From assembly GCA_015143295.1 (NCBI GenBank), contig CM026562.1:11746041-11810040 (forward strand): a DNA stretch of 64,000 nt. Direction: 5' to 3'. The notes under the pieces were generated by a model. The model had not been told where the DNA came from and made no database searches. It saw nothing but the letters and a program-made list of their open reading frames with translations. This document shows positions 42,414-54,410 of the stretch, in pieces (within the stretch, counting starts at the first letter, position 1; each line of letters begins with the position of its first letter). The position numbers and the translations under genes were made by a program. This DNA is from Tetracentron sinense (lineage: Eukaryota > Streptophyta > Magnoliopsida > Trochodendrales > Trochodendraceae).

Positions 42414-42926
42414 TCCCCCCCTCTTTGACCTTGATCTTGTCTCTTGACGTCTATGGGTGGTGGCAGCCTTTTTTCTATCTCCTTGCTGGTGCTTTCATCT
42501 GGGATGGGCCTTTTCTCTTCTTGGCACTGGGTGCCTGGGAATGAACGACATTGCTTGCCTCATTAGCTATAATCTTCACCAGATGTTCCTTCAAAATAAC
42601 AACTGGGATGTCATGGCCACCTCGCTTCAAATAAGCAGAGGTGAAGTTCAACCACCATGTGGAGAATCTATGCGAAGGCCACCTTCCTACGCCTGAGATG
42701 GGATGTAAAATTTTGATTTGGTGTTGATAAGTATCAGATAATTCCACTCCTGCTTTATCTGATGGAAGTCACCCAATGTAAGGTCAATATTTACCAAAGC
42801 TGGTGGCTTGGCCTAGTCATACCCAAATTGTCTGTCGATTCGACTTGGATAATACGGCTCAATGAAGCATTCTTTACCCAAACACCACATCAACTTGGCT
42901 GGATGAAGACTCATCATCATTATAAA
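42414..42926 (-). pseudogene. Plant mobile domain (PMD) fragment
   Basis: The minus strand encodes ECFIEPYYPSRIDRQFGYD, typical of the plant mobile domain end. In a second frame (42747-42475) follow RWPSHRFSTWWLNF and a basic tail (AKKRKGPSQ). A TAG and a frame change break it. PMD proteins occur both as host genes and in transposons. The minus-strand 3' end is AAAGAGGGGGGGA, a purine tract abutting the C LTR. Confidence 0.55.
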
Positions 42927-44207
42927 TGTCGCGACCCAAAACCCACCCTAGGAGTTAGAGTGAACTTTGGATGACTAATCATGGCTTACATGACTTGCTT
43001 GACAAACCAACCTGTAAAAACCCACAGAGCATATACAAAGAGGATGTAAGCAGCGGAAACATACTCTAACATAGCACAGCGGAAGTCTAATCAAACCTCT
43101 ATGTATATACGAATCCAAGTTTATACAAAAGTAACCAAAAGAAAGTGCGGACAGACCCGCCAAAATACATGAATGTATATCTCTCATCTCACCCACAGCT
43201 ATTCACTCAGAAGCTACAACCACCTAATGGTAACCCTCTACTGGAGGTTCCTCCAAAGGTTCCTCGATGTACTCCTCCTCCACCCAAGGGCTCGGAGCAC
43301 AGACATCAAAAGGAACAGCTGCTCCGCCATCACCTGCCGACATAAGAAGTACGGCTGAGCTTGGAATACTCAGCGGGTACTAAATACTAACCAATAGTCA
43401 TAGCATACAGATAGTATACATAATTCAGGAGCAATTCATACATGTTAGAAGGAAACAATTCATATCATACAAGGAAGCAAAGCAATTTATAATCATGCTT
43501 GTAATTTGTAGAAAGCCGATGAAACCTCTTGAAAACATCGTGAACTTGACTTGGCTTGAAATATCTTTTCGTACTTGAAAGCTCGTCTTGTCTATCTTGC
43601 TTGATTCTTGTATATTGTGTCATGTCATGCATGTCATGCGTGCTTGCTTGTGATCATGTAACTTGTGAGATGCACTTGTGAGATGCCTTGAGAGGGAAGG
43701 GAGACCCTTCTTTATGCAATACACTTGCGAGGGAAGGGAGACCCTTCTTCATGATATGTATGTACTTGCGAGGGAAGGGAGGCCCTTCTTCATGATATGC
43801 ACTTGTGAGTGAGGGGAGACCCCTTGTGGGATGTTTGTTCTTGTTTTCTTGTGAAAAGCGAGGTAAAACATATCGTAGGATATGTCCCACCTCTCAACCT
43901 TGTTCTTGAAAGCCGCGGTAAATTCATGTCATGCATGCCGTGCTTGTGGGATCGTGTGCATACTTGCATTTGAATTTAAACATGACATTTGGGTAATTTC
44001 ACAACACATATAACATCAATGATTGAGCAATGTAATATTCATATCATTTAGGGAAAGCAAGAAAACACACTATCATAGGCCCTAGCAATATCCATAATTT
44101 ATTAGGCATGCATTTCCTAATTTACAACTCACTTTATTCACCTTGGCATTTCATCAAACATGGTGTGTTCATTATTCATTATTCCTTTAAACTTAAGTCA
44201 TGCTTTT
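42927..44207 (-). repeat. Tekay-type LTR D, interrupted by E
   Basis: In sense its 3' end GGGTCGCGACA is at 42927. It reads back through the micro-ORF and GAAGGG hairpins (43690-43800) to 44207, where E inserts at CATGCTTTT. The 5' part of this LTR would lie beyond E, outside the window. It could be a solo LTR or a 3' LTR; this cannot be decided here. Confidence 0.85.
43224..43343 (-). CDS. LTR micro-ORF, D copy
   Basis: ATG at 43343 to TAG at 43224, 39 residues (MSAGDGGAAVPFDVCAPS, PWVEEEYIEEP, ending EGYH). One conservative change in the core. Confidence 0.5.
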   Translation of the reverse strand: MSAGDGGAAVPFDVCAPSPWVEEEYIEEPLEEPPVEGYH

Positions 44208-44506
44208 TGTCGCGACCCAAAACCCACCCTAGGAGTTAGAGTGAACTTTGGACGACTAAACATGGCTTACATGACTTGCTTGACAAACCAATCTACAACA
44301 ACCCACAGAGCATATACGATAGAGGATGACAGCGGAAACATAACTATAAAACACAGCAGAAGTCTAACAACCTCTAAGTATATACACATGGTCCAAGTTT
44401 AATACAAAGAAATCAAAACAAAGAAAGTGCGGACATGCCCACCAAAATACATGGATATAATCACTCGTGCTCACCCACAGCTAATCCACTCAGAATCTAA
44501 CACCAC

Positions 44507-44626
44507 CTACTGATAACCCTCTACGGGAGGTTCCTCCAAAGGCTCCTCGACGTACTCCTCCTCCACCCATGGACCAGGAGCACAAACATCAAATGGAGCA
44601 GCAGCTCCCTCAGAACCTGCCGACAT
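44507..44626 (-). CDS. LTR micro-ORF, E copy
   Basis: ATG at 44626 to TAG at 44507, 39 residues (MSAGSEGAAAPFDVCAPG, PWVEEEYVEEP, ending EGYQ). Confidence 0.5.
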   Translation of the reverse strand: MSAGSEGAAAPFDVCAPGPWVEEEYVEEPLEEPPVEGYQ

Positions 44627-44919
44627 AAGAAGTACGGCTGAGCATAGAATACTCAGCGGGTACTAAATACTAACCAATAGTCATAGTATACAGATAGCAT
44701 ACATAAAGTAGGAAACAAATTGCATATATAGAACATGAACAATTTATATCATACAAGGAAGTAAAGCAATTTATATTCATGCTTGCATTCAGAAAGACTA
44801 ATAAAACCCTTGAAAACATCGTGCACTTGACTTGACTTGAAATACCCTTTGCGTGATTGGGAACTTGTTAACCGTGTCATGCTTGTCATGCTTGCATTTT
44901 CATAATTTAAACATGTTCA

Positions 44920-45235
44920 CATGCCTAGTTGCCGTTCATAGTCCGTCGCAACTAGCATCCATGCAGAATGTGTATGACTAGTTGCCGTTCATAGCCCGTC
45001 GCAACTAGCATCCATGCGGAATGATATGCCTAGTTGCCGTTCATAGTCCGTCGCAACCAGTACCCTATATGCAGATGGGTATGCCTAGTTGCCGTTCATA
45101 GTCCGTCGCAACTAGCATCTATGCGTGTCATGTCATGCCATGAGTGTCATGCGATGCTATGCTATGCGTGTCATGCGATGCGTGTCATGCCATGCTATGC
45201 TATGCGTGTCATGCGATGCTATGCATGTCGTGCGA
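44920..45235. repeat. CTAGTTGC...GCAACTAG hairpin repeat and CATGC simple repeat in the E LTR
   Basis: Four units of about 50 bp (44920-45120), each with inverted arms CTAGTTGC and GCAACTAG around a loop of about 15 bases. A (GTCATGCGATGCTATGC)-like stretch follows to 45235. The same hairpin unit occurs in the F LTRs. Confidence 0.8.
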
Positions 45236-46126
45236 GGGGATGGGAGACCTTTCCCTATGAAATGCATGATTGTCTTGCCCTTGTCAAAAGCGAATGAAAC
45301 ATATCTTAGGATATGCCCCACCTCTACGCCCCATACTTAAAACATCTGTAAATCACATCATTTCATGCGTGCTCGTGAGATCGTGTACATACTTGCATTT
45401 AGAATTAAATATGGCAATTTGGGGTAATTCACAAAGCATAGCATATAAAAATTTAAGTGAGTAATAATCTACGCATTTTAAGAAATGTAAGAAACACACT
45501 ATCATGAACCCTAACAATTTTCAAGAGCAATTAAGCATGGGTTCCCTTAATTTATCATTTATTTTGTTCACCTTGGCATTTCATCAAACATGGGGTGTGT
45601 TCATTATTCACTTAAACCTAGATCATGCTTTTCTAGGTGGGTTATCCTCACATCACACTTGTATTTTCATTATTGGTACAATGCCCTTTCCCATTCGTTC
45701 ATCACATCATCCACACGGCATCCATTCGCCAACATCCATCTCCATTCACCATTCATGCCACCAATCTCATAACACATATATAAATGAAGGAAAACAAGGA
45801 GAAACAAAGGAAAAAGGGAAGCTATAACTAGGAGGGTAGTAAGAAGTACCGACCCGAATAGGGAAGAAAACCTTTGCAAAAACGTGCGTGAGATGCTACC
45901 GAGCTTGGAGAACGTGATCCTCCCGAGCTTGACCGAAGCTTGGGGTGATCTAGGGTATCAAACCCTTGATTTCTCCTTCAAGAACAAACCCTAGCTTAGG
46001 ATCCCCTTCTCCTTTCTCTCTAACTCTCAAAAATACTCTAGGTGTGTGAATGAGAGCCTTAAAGGCCCGGGCAACCTTTATAGGTAGTGAAGAAACCCTA
46101 AAAATCCGATTAAAATTTCTGGATTC

Positions 46127-46320
46127 GCGATCGACGATCGATCGTAACCTGTCTACGATCGATCGTAAGTTGTACTACGATCCATCGTAAATTATCCACG
46201 ATCGATCGTATATCGACCCGAAAATTTTGTCAATTCCTGAGATTCTACGATCGATCGTAACCTCTACGATCGATCGTAACTCACCTACGATCGTTCGTAG
46301 GGTGTGTACGATCGGTCGTA
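46127..46320. promoter_or_regulatory. Palindrome array of E (TACGATCGATCGTA type)
   Basis: About eight copies of TACGATCGATCGTA with single-base variants. It lies about 45 bp upstream (sense) of the TATA-like CCTATAAAGG. Core as in A, C and the Sirevirus, but with its own flanking bases. Confidence 0.7.
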
Positions 46321-46547
46321 ACTTGCAGTAAAATTCCATATTTTTCCTCCTTCTTGTTTCGGCCATAACTTTTGACTCGCTCGTCAGATTTCGACGATTC
46401 AACTTGCGTTGGGTTCGTACTTCGAAAAGGAACATTTTTGACGTTTCGGAATTTCCAATTTCTTCCTTATTTATTAATTGCACTACTTTAAAGGGAAAAT
46501 GGCTACGAAAATGTCATGCATAAATGTCAAAAGTTCGGGGCTCTACA

Positions 46548-46561
46548 TCCTCCCCCCCTTA
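46548..46561 (-). promoter_or_regulatory. E polypurine tract
   Basis: Sense AAGGGGGGGAGGA directly before the 3' LTR. Confidence 0.88.
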
Positions 46562-46650
46562 CAAAAATTTTGTCCTCGAAATTTGGACGAGACATGCATT
46601 ACAGAATCAAACAATATTACAAGCTACGTATACAAAACCTATACAAAATT

Positions 46651-49600
46651 TCATTCAAACAATTCCGGGTACTTCGCTTTGACTTCGGCTTCATGCTCCC
46701 ATGTAGCTTCTTCCCGAGCATGGTGTTGCCATTGCACAAGAACCAAAGGGATTGTCTTGTTGCGAAGCACTTGATCTCTCCGATCCAATATGTGAATCGG
46801 CCTCTCAACCAACGTGAGATCTTCTCGAATTTCCAACGGTTCCAATTCTAGTACATGCGAAGGGTCCGCAATGTACTTCCGAAGCATAGACACGAGGAAA
46901 ACATTATGAACCGCGGCCATGTGAGGTGGAAGAGCTACTCGATAAGCAACTTCACCAATCCGCGTGATAATCTCAAACTGTCCAACATAGCGAGGACTAA
47001 GCTTGCCTCTTTTGCCGAATCTCATAATCCCTTTGCTAGGAGATACTTTCACAAAAACTTGATCCCCTACTTGAAATTCCAAGTCCCTACGGCGCGTGTC
47101 CGCATAACTTTTCTGGCGATCGTGAGCGGCTTTCAATCGATCCCGAATGATCTTAACTGTGCCTGCAGTTTGCTCAATCAACTCCGGACCAAGTACTTTC
47201 CTTTCTCCTACCTCATCCCAATAGAGAGGAGACCTACAACTTCGCCCATACAAGGCCTCAAATGGTGCCATTTGGATACTCGCCTGATAGCTGTTATTAT
47301 AGGCGAATTCAACCAAAGGCAAGTGCTCTTCCCAACTGCCTCTGAAATCCAACATACAAGCCCGAAGCATGTCTTCAATGACTTGGTTCAATCTCTCGGT
47401 TTGTCCATCTGTCTGTGGATGAAAAGAAGTGCTGAAATCAAGTCGGGAACCCATAGCATCTTGGAACTTTTCCAAAATCTGGACGTGAATCTTGGATCCC
47501 GATCCGACACAATATTGACGGGCACTCCGTGTAACCTCACCACTTCCTTGATGTATAGAGCGGCCAACTGGCTAGAGTTGAAAGTAGTTCGGTAGGGTAG
47601 GAAGTGCGCAGACTTCGTCAGACGGTCCACCACTACCCATATCGCATCTGAGCCCCTTGCCGTCCTTGGCAAGCCTACTATGAAATCCATGGATATGTTC
47701 TCCCATTTCCACTCGGGAATCGGAAGGGACTGTAATAGACCTGCGGGCCGCATGTGTTCTGCTTTCACCTGTTGGCACACCAAGCACCGTGCTACATATT
47801 CCGCAACCTCCCTCTTCATATTCCGCCACCAAAAGTGACTCTTGAGGTTCCGGTACATCTTCGTACCCCCTGGATGCACAGTATACCTTGCCCGGTGGGC
47901 TTCATCCATAATCTCTCCCCGAAGATTTCCATTGGCTGGAACACACAGCCTTCCCTTGAATGTGATAGCACCTCGGCTAGTGAGAGAGAAGTCCTCACTA
48001 CCCTTAGCAACTTCCTTGTCCCGATAAGCAAACAATTCAGCATCTGAGGCTTGGTATTCTTGGATCAAATCTATAATGTATGGCCGAACTGTGACATTTG
48101 CCAAGATGGGACTACGGACAGAGTCATTCACACTGATGTCCAGATTTTCCAAATCTTCAAGTAGCTTCCATTCTTGCACTAACATGCATGCTAATAACCC
48201 CGGAGGTCTTCTACTCAAAGCATTGGCCACTACATTTGCTTTACCCGGGTGGTATTGAATGGTACAATCATATTCTTTCAAAATTTCCATCCAACGCCGT
48301 TGCCTTAGATTCAGCTCCTTTTGGGAAAAGAGATACTTGAGACTCTTGTGATCAGTGAACACATAGAACTCCACCCCATAAAGGTAATGACGCCAAATCT
48401 TAAGTGCAAACACGACCGCGGCAAGCTCCAAGTCGTGCGTGGGATAATTCTTCTCATGCTCCTTCAACTGCCTTGATGCATAGGCAATGACTTTCTTGTG
48501 CTGCATGAGTACACACCCAAGTCCAACGTGTGAGGCATCACTATACACCTCATACCCATAAGGTCCGGATGGCACAGTAAGGACAGGGGCTGTAGTAAGC
48601 CTCTTCTTCAGTTCCGTGAAACTGATCTCGCACTTATCACTCCATACAAACTTGGCGTTCTTCCTTGTCAGGTAAGTGAGCGGTGCTGCAAGGCTAGAGA
48701 AACCCTCTACGAATCTCCTATAGTAGCCTGCCAACCCAAGAAAACTGCGTATTGCCGTGACACTCTTGGGCCTCGCCCAACTCATAACTGCCTCTATCTT
48801 CTTTTGATCCACCGAAATGCCTTCCGCTGATACCACGTGGCCTAGGAATGCCACCTCTTCCAACCAAAACTCACACTTGCTAAGTTTGGCGTATAGCTTG
48901 TGCTCTCTTAGCATTTCCAAAGCAAGGCATAGGTCGTGTGTGTGATCTTCCCGTGTCTGGGAATAGACCAAAATGTCATCAACAAATACAATCACGCACC
49001 TATCAAGATATGGCCGGAACACCCGGTTCATCAAATCCATAAAGGCTGCCGGCGCATTCGTGAGTCCAAAAGGCATCACCAAGAACTCGTAGTGCCCATA
49101 CCGAGTCCTGAAAGCAGTTTTGGGAACATCTTCCACCTTGATCTTCAACTGGTGATAACCCGATCGAAGGTCTATCTTTGAGAAAAATCTCGCTCCCTTC
49201 AACTGATCGAACAAGTCATCAATCCTAGGCAAGGGATACCTATTCTTTATAGTGACTTTGTTCAATTGCCGATAATCGACACACATCCGCATCGAGCCAT
49301 CTTTCTTCTTAACAAACAACACCGGGGCACCCCACGGTGCGACACTTGGTCGAATGAAGCCAAGGCCTTGCAATTCCTCCAACTGAGTCTTCAACTCCTT
49401 GAGTTCAATAGGGGCCATTCTATATGGAGCTCTGAAAACAGGAGCTGTGCCTGGTGCAAGCTCGATCACAAACTCAATCTCCCTATCTGGAGGCAATCCC
49501 GGCAACTCTTCTGGAAATACATCCAGGAATTCACTCAAAACTGGAATAGTCGATGAGTCCTTTGCTTCAGGGTTAGCTAAGCTCAACGCCGTAAAGCGGG

Positions 49601-51224
49601 CAATATCTCTACTTTTCAACCCACGAAAGTGGAATGGTTTTCCTTCTACCGGCTTGAAGAGTACCATTTTCTCAAAGCAAGCTACATGCCCATGATGTGA
49701 TGCTAACCAATCCATTCCCAATATAACATTAAAGTCTTGAAATCCAAGAACGATGAGATCAACCGCCAACTCGTGGCTTCCAACTTGGACCACACTATTT
49801 CTATACACTTTATCTTCCAACACTGTTTTGGCGAGGGGAGTCGAAATGGCTAACTCTGGTTTTAGCTGTCTAGGCTCCTCAGAAAAGCCTTCTGAAAAAC
49901 TCGGCGAGACAAATGAATGAGTAGACCCGGTATCAATCAACACTCGAGCCAAATACTCATTGACTAGTAGGGTTCCTTCCACCACATCATCAGATGCAAG
50001 TTCATCACCCTCTGTCAAAGCAAACACACGCCCCTGGTTCACCTGGCGAGACTGAGGTGTAGATCGGGTAGTCTGAGATGACGCCTGATACGATCCTGCT
50101 GGGCGTGCTGGTGGCCTAATCCCCTGAGACTGGCCTGGTAAATGCCGGGTAGGGCAATCCCTGATCACGTGGCCCTGGCGACCACAGTGAAAACATCCAC
50201 CCGATGCTCTTAGGCAATCTCCCGCTGGGTGCCTTCGGCCGCATGAAGGGCAGGCCTCGTGTGAGCGGGTAGGAGGGGCCTGAGGTGGAGCATTTCTCGC
50301 CACCTGAGGTGCAACTGGCCATGGGGCCGGGAGAGCCTGAGGTCGAGGTGCCTGTGGCACGTACTGTCATGGTGCTGGGGCCGCATAAGTCGGCCTCATC
50401 GGTGGTGCTGGCCATGTATACTGATAAGGGCCGGTACGAGCCCGCCTCTCTGGAGGTGCTGAACTACCGGCTTGGCCTCTCGCCAACTCTCTCTTCTTAG
50501 ACACCGCTTCAGAATTGGCCTCGACCAATAAGGCCTTGTCTACCACTTCAGGGTAGGTAGCATGCCTGAAAACGGAAACCTTCTCTATAATAACATCCTT
50601 GAGCCCTTGCTCAAATCTTCTCGCCTTCATTGCCTCAGTAGCAACCATATGAGGCGCAAACCTCGACAATTCTGAGAACTTGGCCTCATAAGCGGCCACA
50701 GACATCGAACCTTGCTCAAGGTTGATGAATTCTCTCTCTTTCTTTTCCCGAGCTCCAACTGGGAAATACTTCTTATAGAACGTATCCTTGAACTCCTCCC
50801 AAGTCCACGGTTGACCTTGCATGGTCAAGTCCCGTATCCTCAATGCGGACAACCACCAATGGTGGGCTTCACCTTCTAGCATGAAGACTGCCCATGCTAC
50901 TTTCTCTTCCTTCGTAGGAGAGAGCACCGCAAATATCTTCTCCATCTGGAGGATCCATGCCTCCGCAGTAAGAGGGTCCACACTCCCGTGGAAGGATGGA
51001 GGCCTCAATCTCCTGAATGCCTCAACTCCTGCGGTACGATGTACTGGAGCTGCGGGCGGTGGAGTAGGTGCCGCCGATGATGGTATAGCCTGCCGAGCCG
51101 CCAGTATAGCGAGTGTCTCAGCAATAGAGCCTAAGACCTGAGAGAGGTCCGGCTGCTCATCCTCATCCCGTGAAGAAGAGGAAGCTCTGGTATGTGGTCC
51201 ACGACCCCGTGTGCCCCGCCTCAT
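46651..51224 (-). pseudogene. Gag-Pol of E, intronless, one stop and one frameshift
   Basis: From ATG at 51224 gag runs in one frame to a TGA at 50367 (Arg codon lost in the Pro-rich linker). The same frame then continues through the CCHC knuckle [14 protein letters not shown], across the gag-protease junction at 49976/49975 without an intron, and on through DTGS protease, RT (FVDD), RNase H and integrase to about 47470. A one-base loss there shifts the frame (WKSSKMLW where A reads WKSFQEAM). Integrase end and chromodomain follow in 47475-46651 ([15 protein letters not shown]). Otherwise nearly the same protein as A. Confidence 0.92.
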
Positions 51225-51565
51225 GACTAAAGTCCTGAGAACAATAGCACCACATGAGTCTCACTTGAAACCACAGTTTATTTCAATGTCGTTTCACAAT
51301 AATTCAATTTGTATTAGTTGTATAATACTAATATACATCACATCAAGTCATCAGAGTATTCATCACATTATACTTATACTTTTGCGTTCTAGCGTACCTA
51401 GGACCGTACTTGGTTAAAGCAACCATTTTAGACTAAGACTAAAGCTTAGTCTTACACTTGGATCAAGACTCTCTTCCGACTTACTTCCTTCCTAACTTGT
51501 TTCCTAACATATGCTCTTGGCAAGCCGTGGTATAAGATTCTAAGTGACCCTAGAGACCTAAAGCC
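51225..51565 (-). other. E leader between primer site and gag
   Basis: 340 bp, close to the A and F leaders. No gene. Confidence 0.6.
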
Positions 51566-51580
51566 TAAGCTCTGATACCA
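51566..51580 (-). promoter_or_regulatory. E primer binding site (tRNA-iMet type)
   Basis: Sense TGGTATCAGAGCTTA, four bases inside the LTR. Confidence 0.92.
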
Positions 51581-51584
51581 CTTC

Positions 51585-51861
51585 TGTCGTGACCCAAAAC
51601 CCACCCTAGGAGTTAGAGTGAACTTTGGACGACTAAACATGGCTTACATGACTTGCTTGACAAACCAACCTACAACAACCCACAGAGCATATACGATAGA
51701 GGATGACAGCGGAAACATAACTATAAAACACAGCGGAAGTCTAACAACCTCTAAGTATATACACATGGTCCAAGTTTAATACAAAGAAATCAAAACAAAG
51801 AAAGTGCGGACATGCCCACCAAAATACATGGATATAATCACTCGTGCTCACCCACAGCTAA
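51585..51861 (-). repeat. 3' end of the E 5' LTR
   Basis: Matches 44208-44484 of the 3' LTR almost base for base (one change, TGTCGTGAC for TGTCGCGAC). It is cut by F at CACAGCTAA; GCTAA (51857-51861) is the probable target copy of F. Confidence 0.9.
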
Positions 51862-52196
51862 TGTAGAGCCCCAGACCTTTTCATGCTTAATACATGACAC
51901 TTTCGTTGTCATTTTCCATTTTTAAGAGGTATAATTAATAAATAAGGAAGAAATTGGAAATTTTGAAATGTCAGAAATGTTCCTCTTCGAAGTACGAACA
52001 CAACGCAAGTTGAATCGTCAAAATCGGATGAACGAGTCAAAAGATATGGCCAAAACAGTCTGAACCTGTAGGAAAATGTAGCTCGGTTATGCACTGAGGA
52101 CGTAGCTTGGAAGGCACTAAGGACGTGCTCTGACGTCGTACTCTGATAACGTAGCATAGACAACGTACTCTGATAACGTATACTGTGTGCATCCGT

Positions 52197-52505
52197 TGTA
52201 CAGCTCACAACGGGCATGTTGTACAACTCACCACGGGCACGTTGTACAACTCACCACGGGCACGCTGTACATAAGACAGCACCACGAGTTGGCACTATTC
52301 ACAACACCACGAGTTGGCACTATTCACAGCACCACGAGTTGGCACTATTCACAACACCACGAGTTGGCACTATTCACAACACCACGAGTTGGCACTATTC
52401 ACAGTACCACGAGTTGGCACTGTTCACAGCACCACGAGTTGGCACTATTCACCGCACAACGAGTGGGCACTATTCACGACACAATGTGTTTAGCACTATT
52501 CACGG
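52197..52505 (+). repeat. Promoter-region minisatellites in the F 5' LTR (3 x 23 bp and 9 x 25 bp)
   Basis: Three 23-bp units (TTGTACAACTCACCACGGGC + ACG), then nine 25-bp units (ACCACGAGTTGGCACTATTC + ACAAC) starting at 52281 and every 25 bases to 52505. The last units are degenerate. The 3' LTR has the matching nine at 62583-62807. Confidence 0.92.
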
Positions 52506-53460
52506 TCCTCGCGTCATTGCAGAAATCCCAGTAAGGGTATTACGGTCTTTTGGTCAGTTCACTCTTACCTTAAGAGTTTAACCCGAGCCTTTAGGGCATC
52601 ATTCGACACTTAGAGAGTTTGAGAGAATAGAAGAAAGAGGAGAAGGCGATTCCAACCTAGGGTTTCCAGTTTGGAGAGAAATCAAGGGGTTTTTGAAACC
52701 CTAGATCAACCTCAAGCCCGTTTTCTTCAAGATTTCGGTTCAGGCATTGTGGAGCTCGCGATCCAAGCTAGGGCAGCAACTCATAGTCATTTGGAAAGAG
52801 GGTTTCTCCCTCATTTCTTCAAGGTCGGTACTTTTTACTACCCTCCTAGTTATAGATCCTCTTTTCCCCTCATTTCTCTTTATTTTCTTTCACTTACACA
52901 TGTGCTATGAGATGGATGAATGGTAAATGGTGAATGGTGAATGGAGATGTAAGGGGCGATTGGATGCCAGTGGTTGTGTGGTGATGATTAAAACGGGGAA
53001 GGGCATTGTTCCAATAATAAACATACATGTATGATTGAGTAAAACCATCTAGAAAAGCATGTTGTAGGGTAAATCCATAATGAACACACCATGTTTGATG
53101 AAATGCCAAGGTGAATACAGTGAGCTGTAAATTAGGAAATACATGCCTAATAAATTCTGAATATTGCTAGGGCCTATGATAGTGTGTTTCCTATTTTCCC
53201 TAAATGCTATGAATATTGAATTGCTTAATCTTTGACGCTATATGTGTTGTGAAATTACCCAATGGTCATGTTTAAATTTAAATGCAAGTATGTACACGGT
53301 TCCCACGAGCACGTCACGCATGACATGAATTATCGAGGTTTTCAAGAACATGGTTAGAGGTGGGACATATCCTACGATATGTTTTACCTCGCTCTTGGCA
53401 AGGACAAGTCAATCATGCATTATCATAAGAAGGGTCTCCCATCCCCTCGCATGACATGCT

Positions 53461-53998
53461 AGCATGGCATGACACGCATAGCATAGCATTCACATGACAC
53501 ACATAACTCTACATGGCATTACACGCATGGATGCTAGTTGCGACAGGCTATGAATGGCAACTAGGCATTCACATTCCGCATGGATGCTAGTTGCAACGGG
53601 CTATGAACGGTAACTAGGCATACCCATCTGCATATAGGGTACTAGTTGCGACGGACTATGAATGGCAACTAGGCATGTGAACATGTTTAAATTATGAACA
53701 AGCAAGCATGATACTCGCATGACATGCATAGCATGGCATGACACGCATAGCATAGCATTCACATGACACAAATAACTCTGCATGGCATTACACGCATGGA
53801 TGCTAGTTGCGACGGGCTATGAACGGCAACTAGGCATTCACATTCCGCATGGATGCTAGTTGCGACGGGCTATGAACGGTAACTAGGCATACCCATCTGC
53901 ATATAGGGTACCAGTTGCGACGGACTATGAACGGCAACTAGGCATGTGAACATGTTTAAATTATGAACAAGCAAGCATGATACTCGCATGACACGCAT
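53461..53998 (+). repeat. 269-bp tandem duplication in the F 5' LTR
   Basis: 53461 and 53730 both begin AGCATGGCATGACACGCATA and stay alike for about 269 bp. Each copy holds three CTAGTTGC...GCAACTAG hairpin units. Confidence 0.85.
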
Positions 53999-54290
53999 GA
54001 CATGACATGGCACGCATGATGCAAGCATGACAAGCATGACACGGTTAACAGGTTCACAATCACGCAAAGGGTATTTCAAGTCAAGTCAAGTGCACGATGT
54101 TTTCAAGGGTTTTATCAGTCTTTCTGAATGCAAGCATGAATATAAATTGCTTTACTTCCTTGTATGATATAAATTTTTCCTGTTCTATATATGCAAATTT
54201 GTTTCCTACTTTATGTATGCTATCTGTATACTATGACTGTTGGTTAGTATTTAGTACCCGCTGAGTATTCCATGCTCAGCCGTACTTCTT

Positions 54291-54410
54291 ATGTCGGCAG
54301 GTTCCGAGGGAGCTGCTGCTCCAGTTGATGTTTGTGCTCCTGGTCCATGGGTGGAGGAGGAGTACGTCGAGGGGCCTTTGGAGGAACCTCCCGTAGAGGG
54401 TTACCATTAG
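54291..54410 (+). CDS. LTR micro-ORF, F copy
   Basis: ATG to TAG, 39 residues (MSAGSEGAAAPVDVCAPG, PWVEEEYVEGP, ending EGYH). One core change, E to G. Confidence 0.5.
   Translation: MSAGSEGAAAPVDVCAPGPWVEEEYVEGPLEEPPVEGYH

Larger units (their letters stand above)
44208..46547 (-). repeat. 3' LTR of E (2340 bp)
   Basis: Sense TGTAGAGCCCCGAAC ... GGGTCGCGACA. It contains a palindrome array (46127-46320), TATA-like CCTATAAAGG (46075-46084), donor-like CGG/GTCGGTAC (45853), a CTAGTTGC hairpin repeat, a CATGC-rich simple repeat, and the micro-ORF. Confidence 0.93.
44208..51861 (-). mobile_element. Tekay-type chromovirus E (5' LTR interrupted by F)
   Basis: On the minus strand: partial 5' LTR (51861-51585), primer site, gag-pol in one frame, purine tract, complete 3' LTR (46547-44208). 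The rest of its 5' LTR lies beyond F and the window. It inserted into LTR D; the left target copy is probably CTTTT (44203-44207). Closely related to A in protein sequence but lacking the gag-pol intron. Confidence 0.92.

Noticed and set aside
42475-42747. Host gene exon
   Set aside because: Broken by stop and frame change, flanked on both sides by LTRs, and matches a mobile-element-associated domain.
45034-45340. Cys/His/Met-rich ORFs with CHAM repeats
   Set aside because: Direct translation of the CATGC simple repeat in the E LTR.
46855-47595. Long antisense ORF (246 codons) opposite integrase of E; similar ones at 30813-31442 and 58935-59699
   Set aside because: They are shadows of the conserved pol frame, present wherever pol is, with no motif of their own and no start or regulatory context.
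52187-52581. ORFs of 115-121 codons (and 62452-62915)
   Set aside because: Translations of the 25-bp minisatellite, open in several frames.
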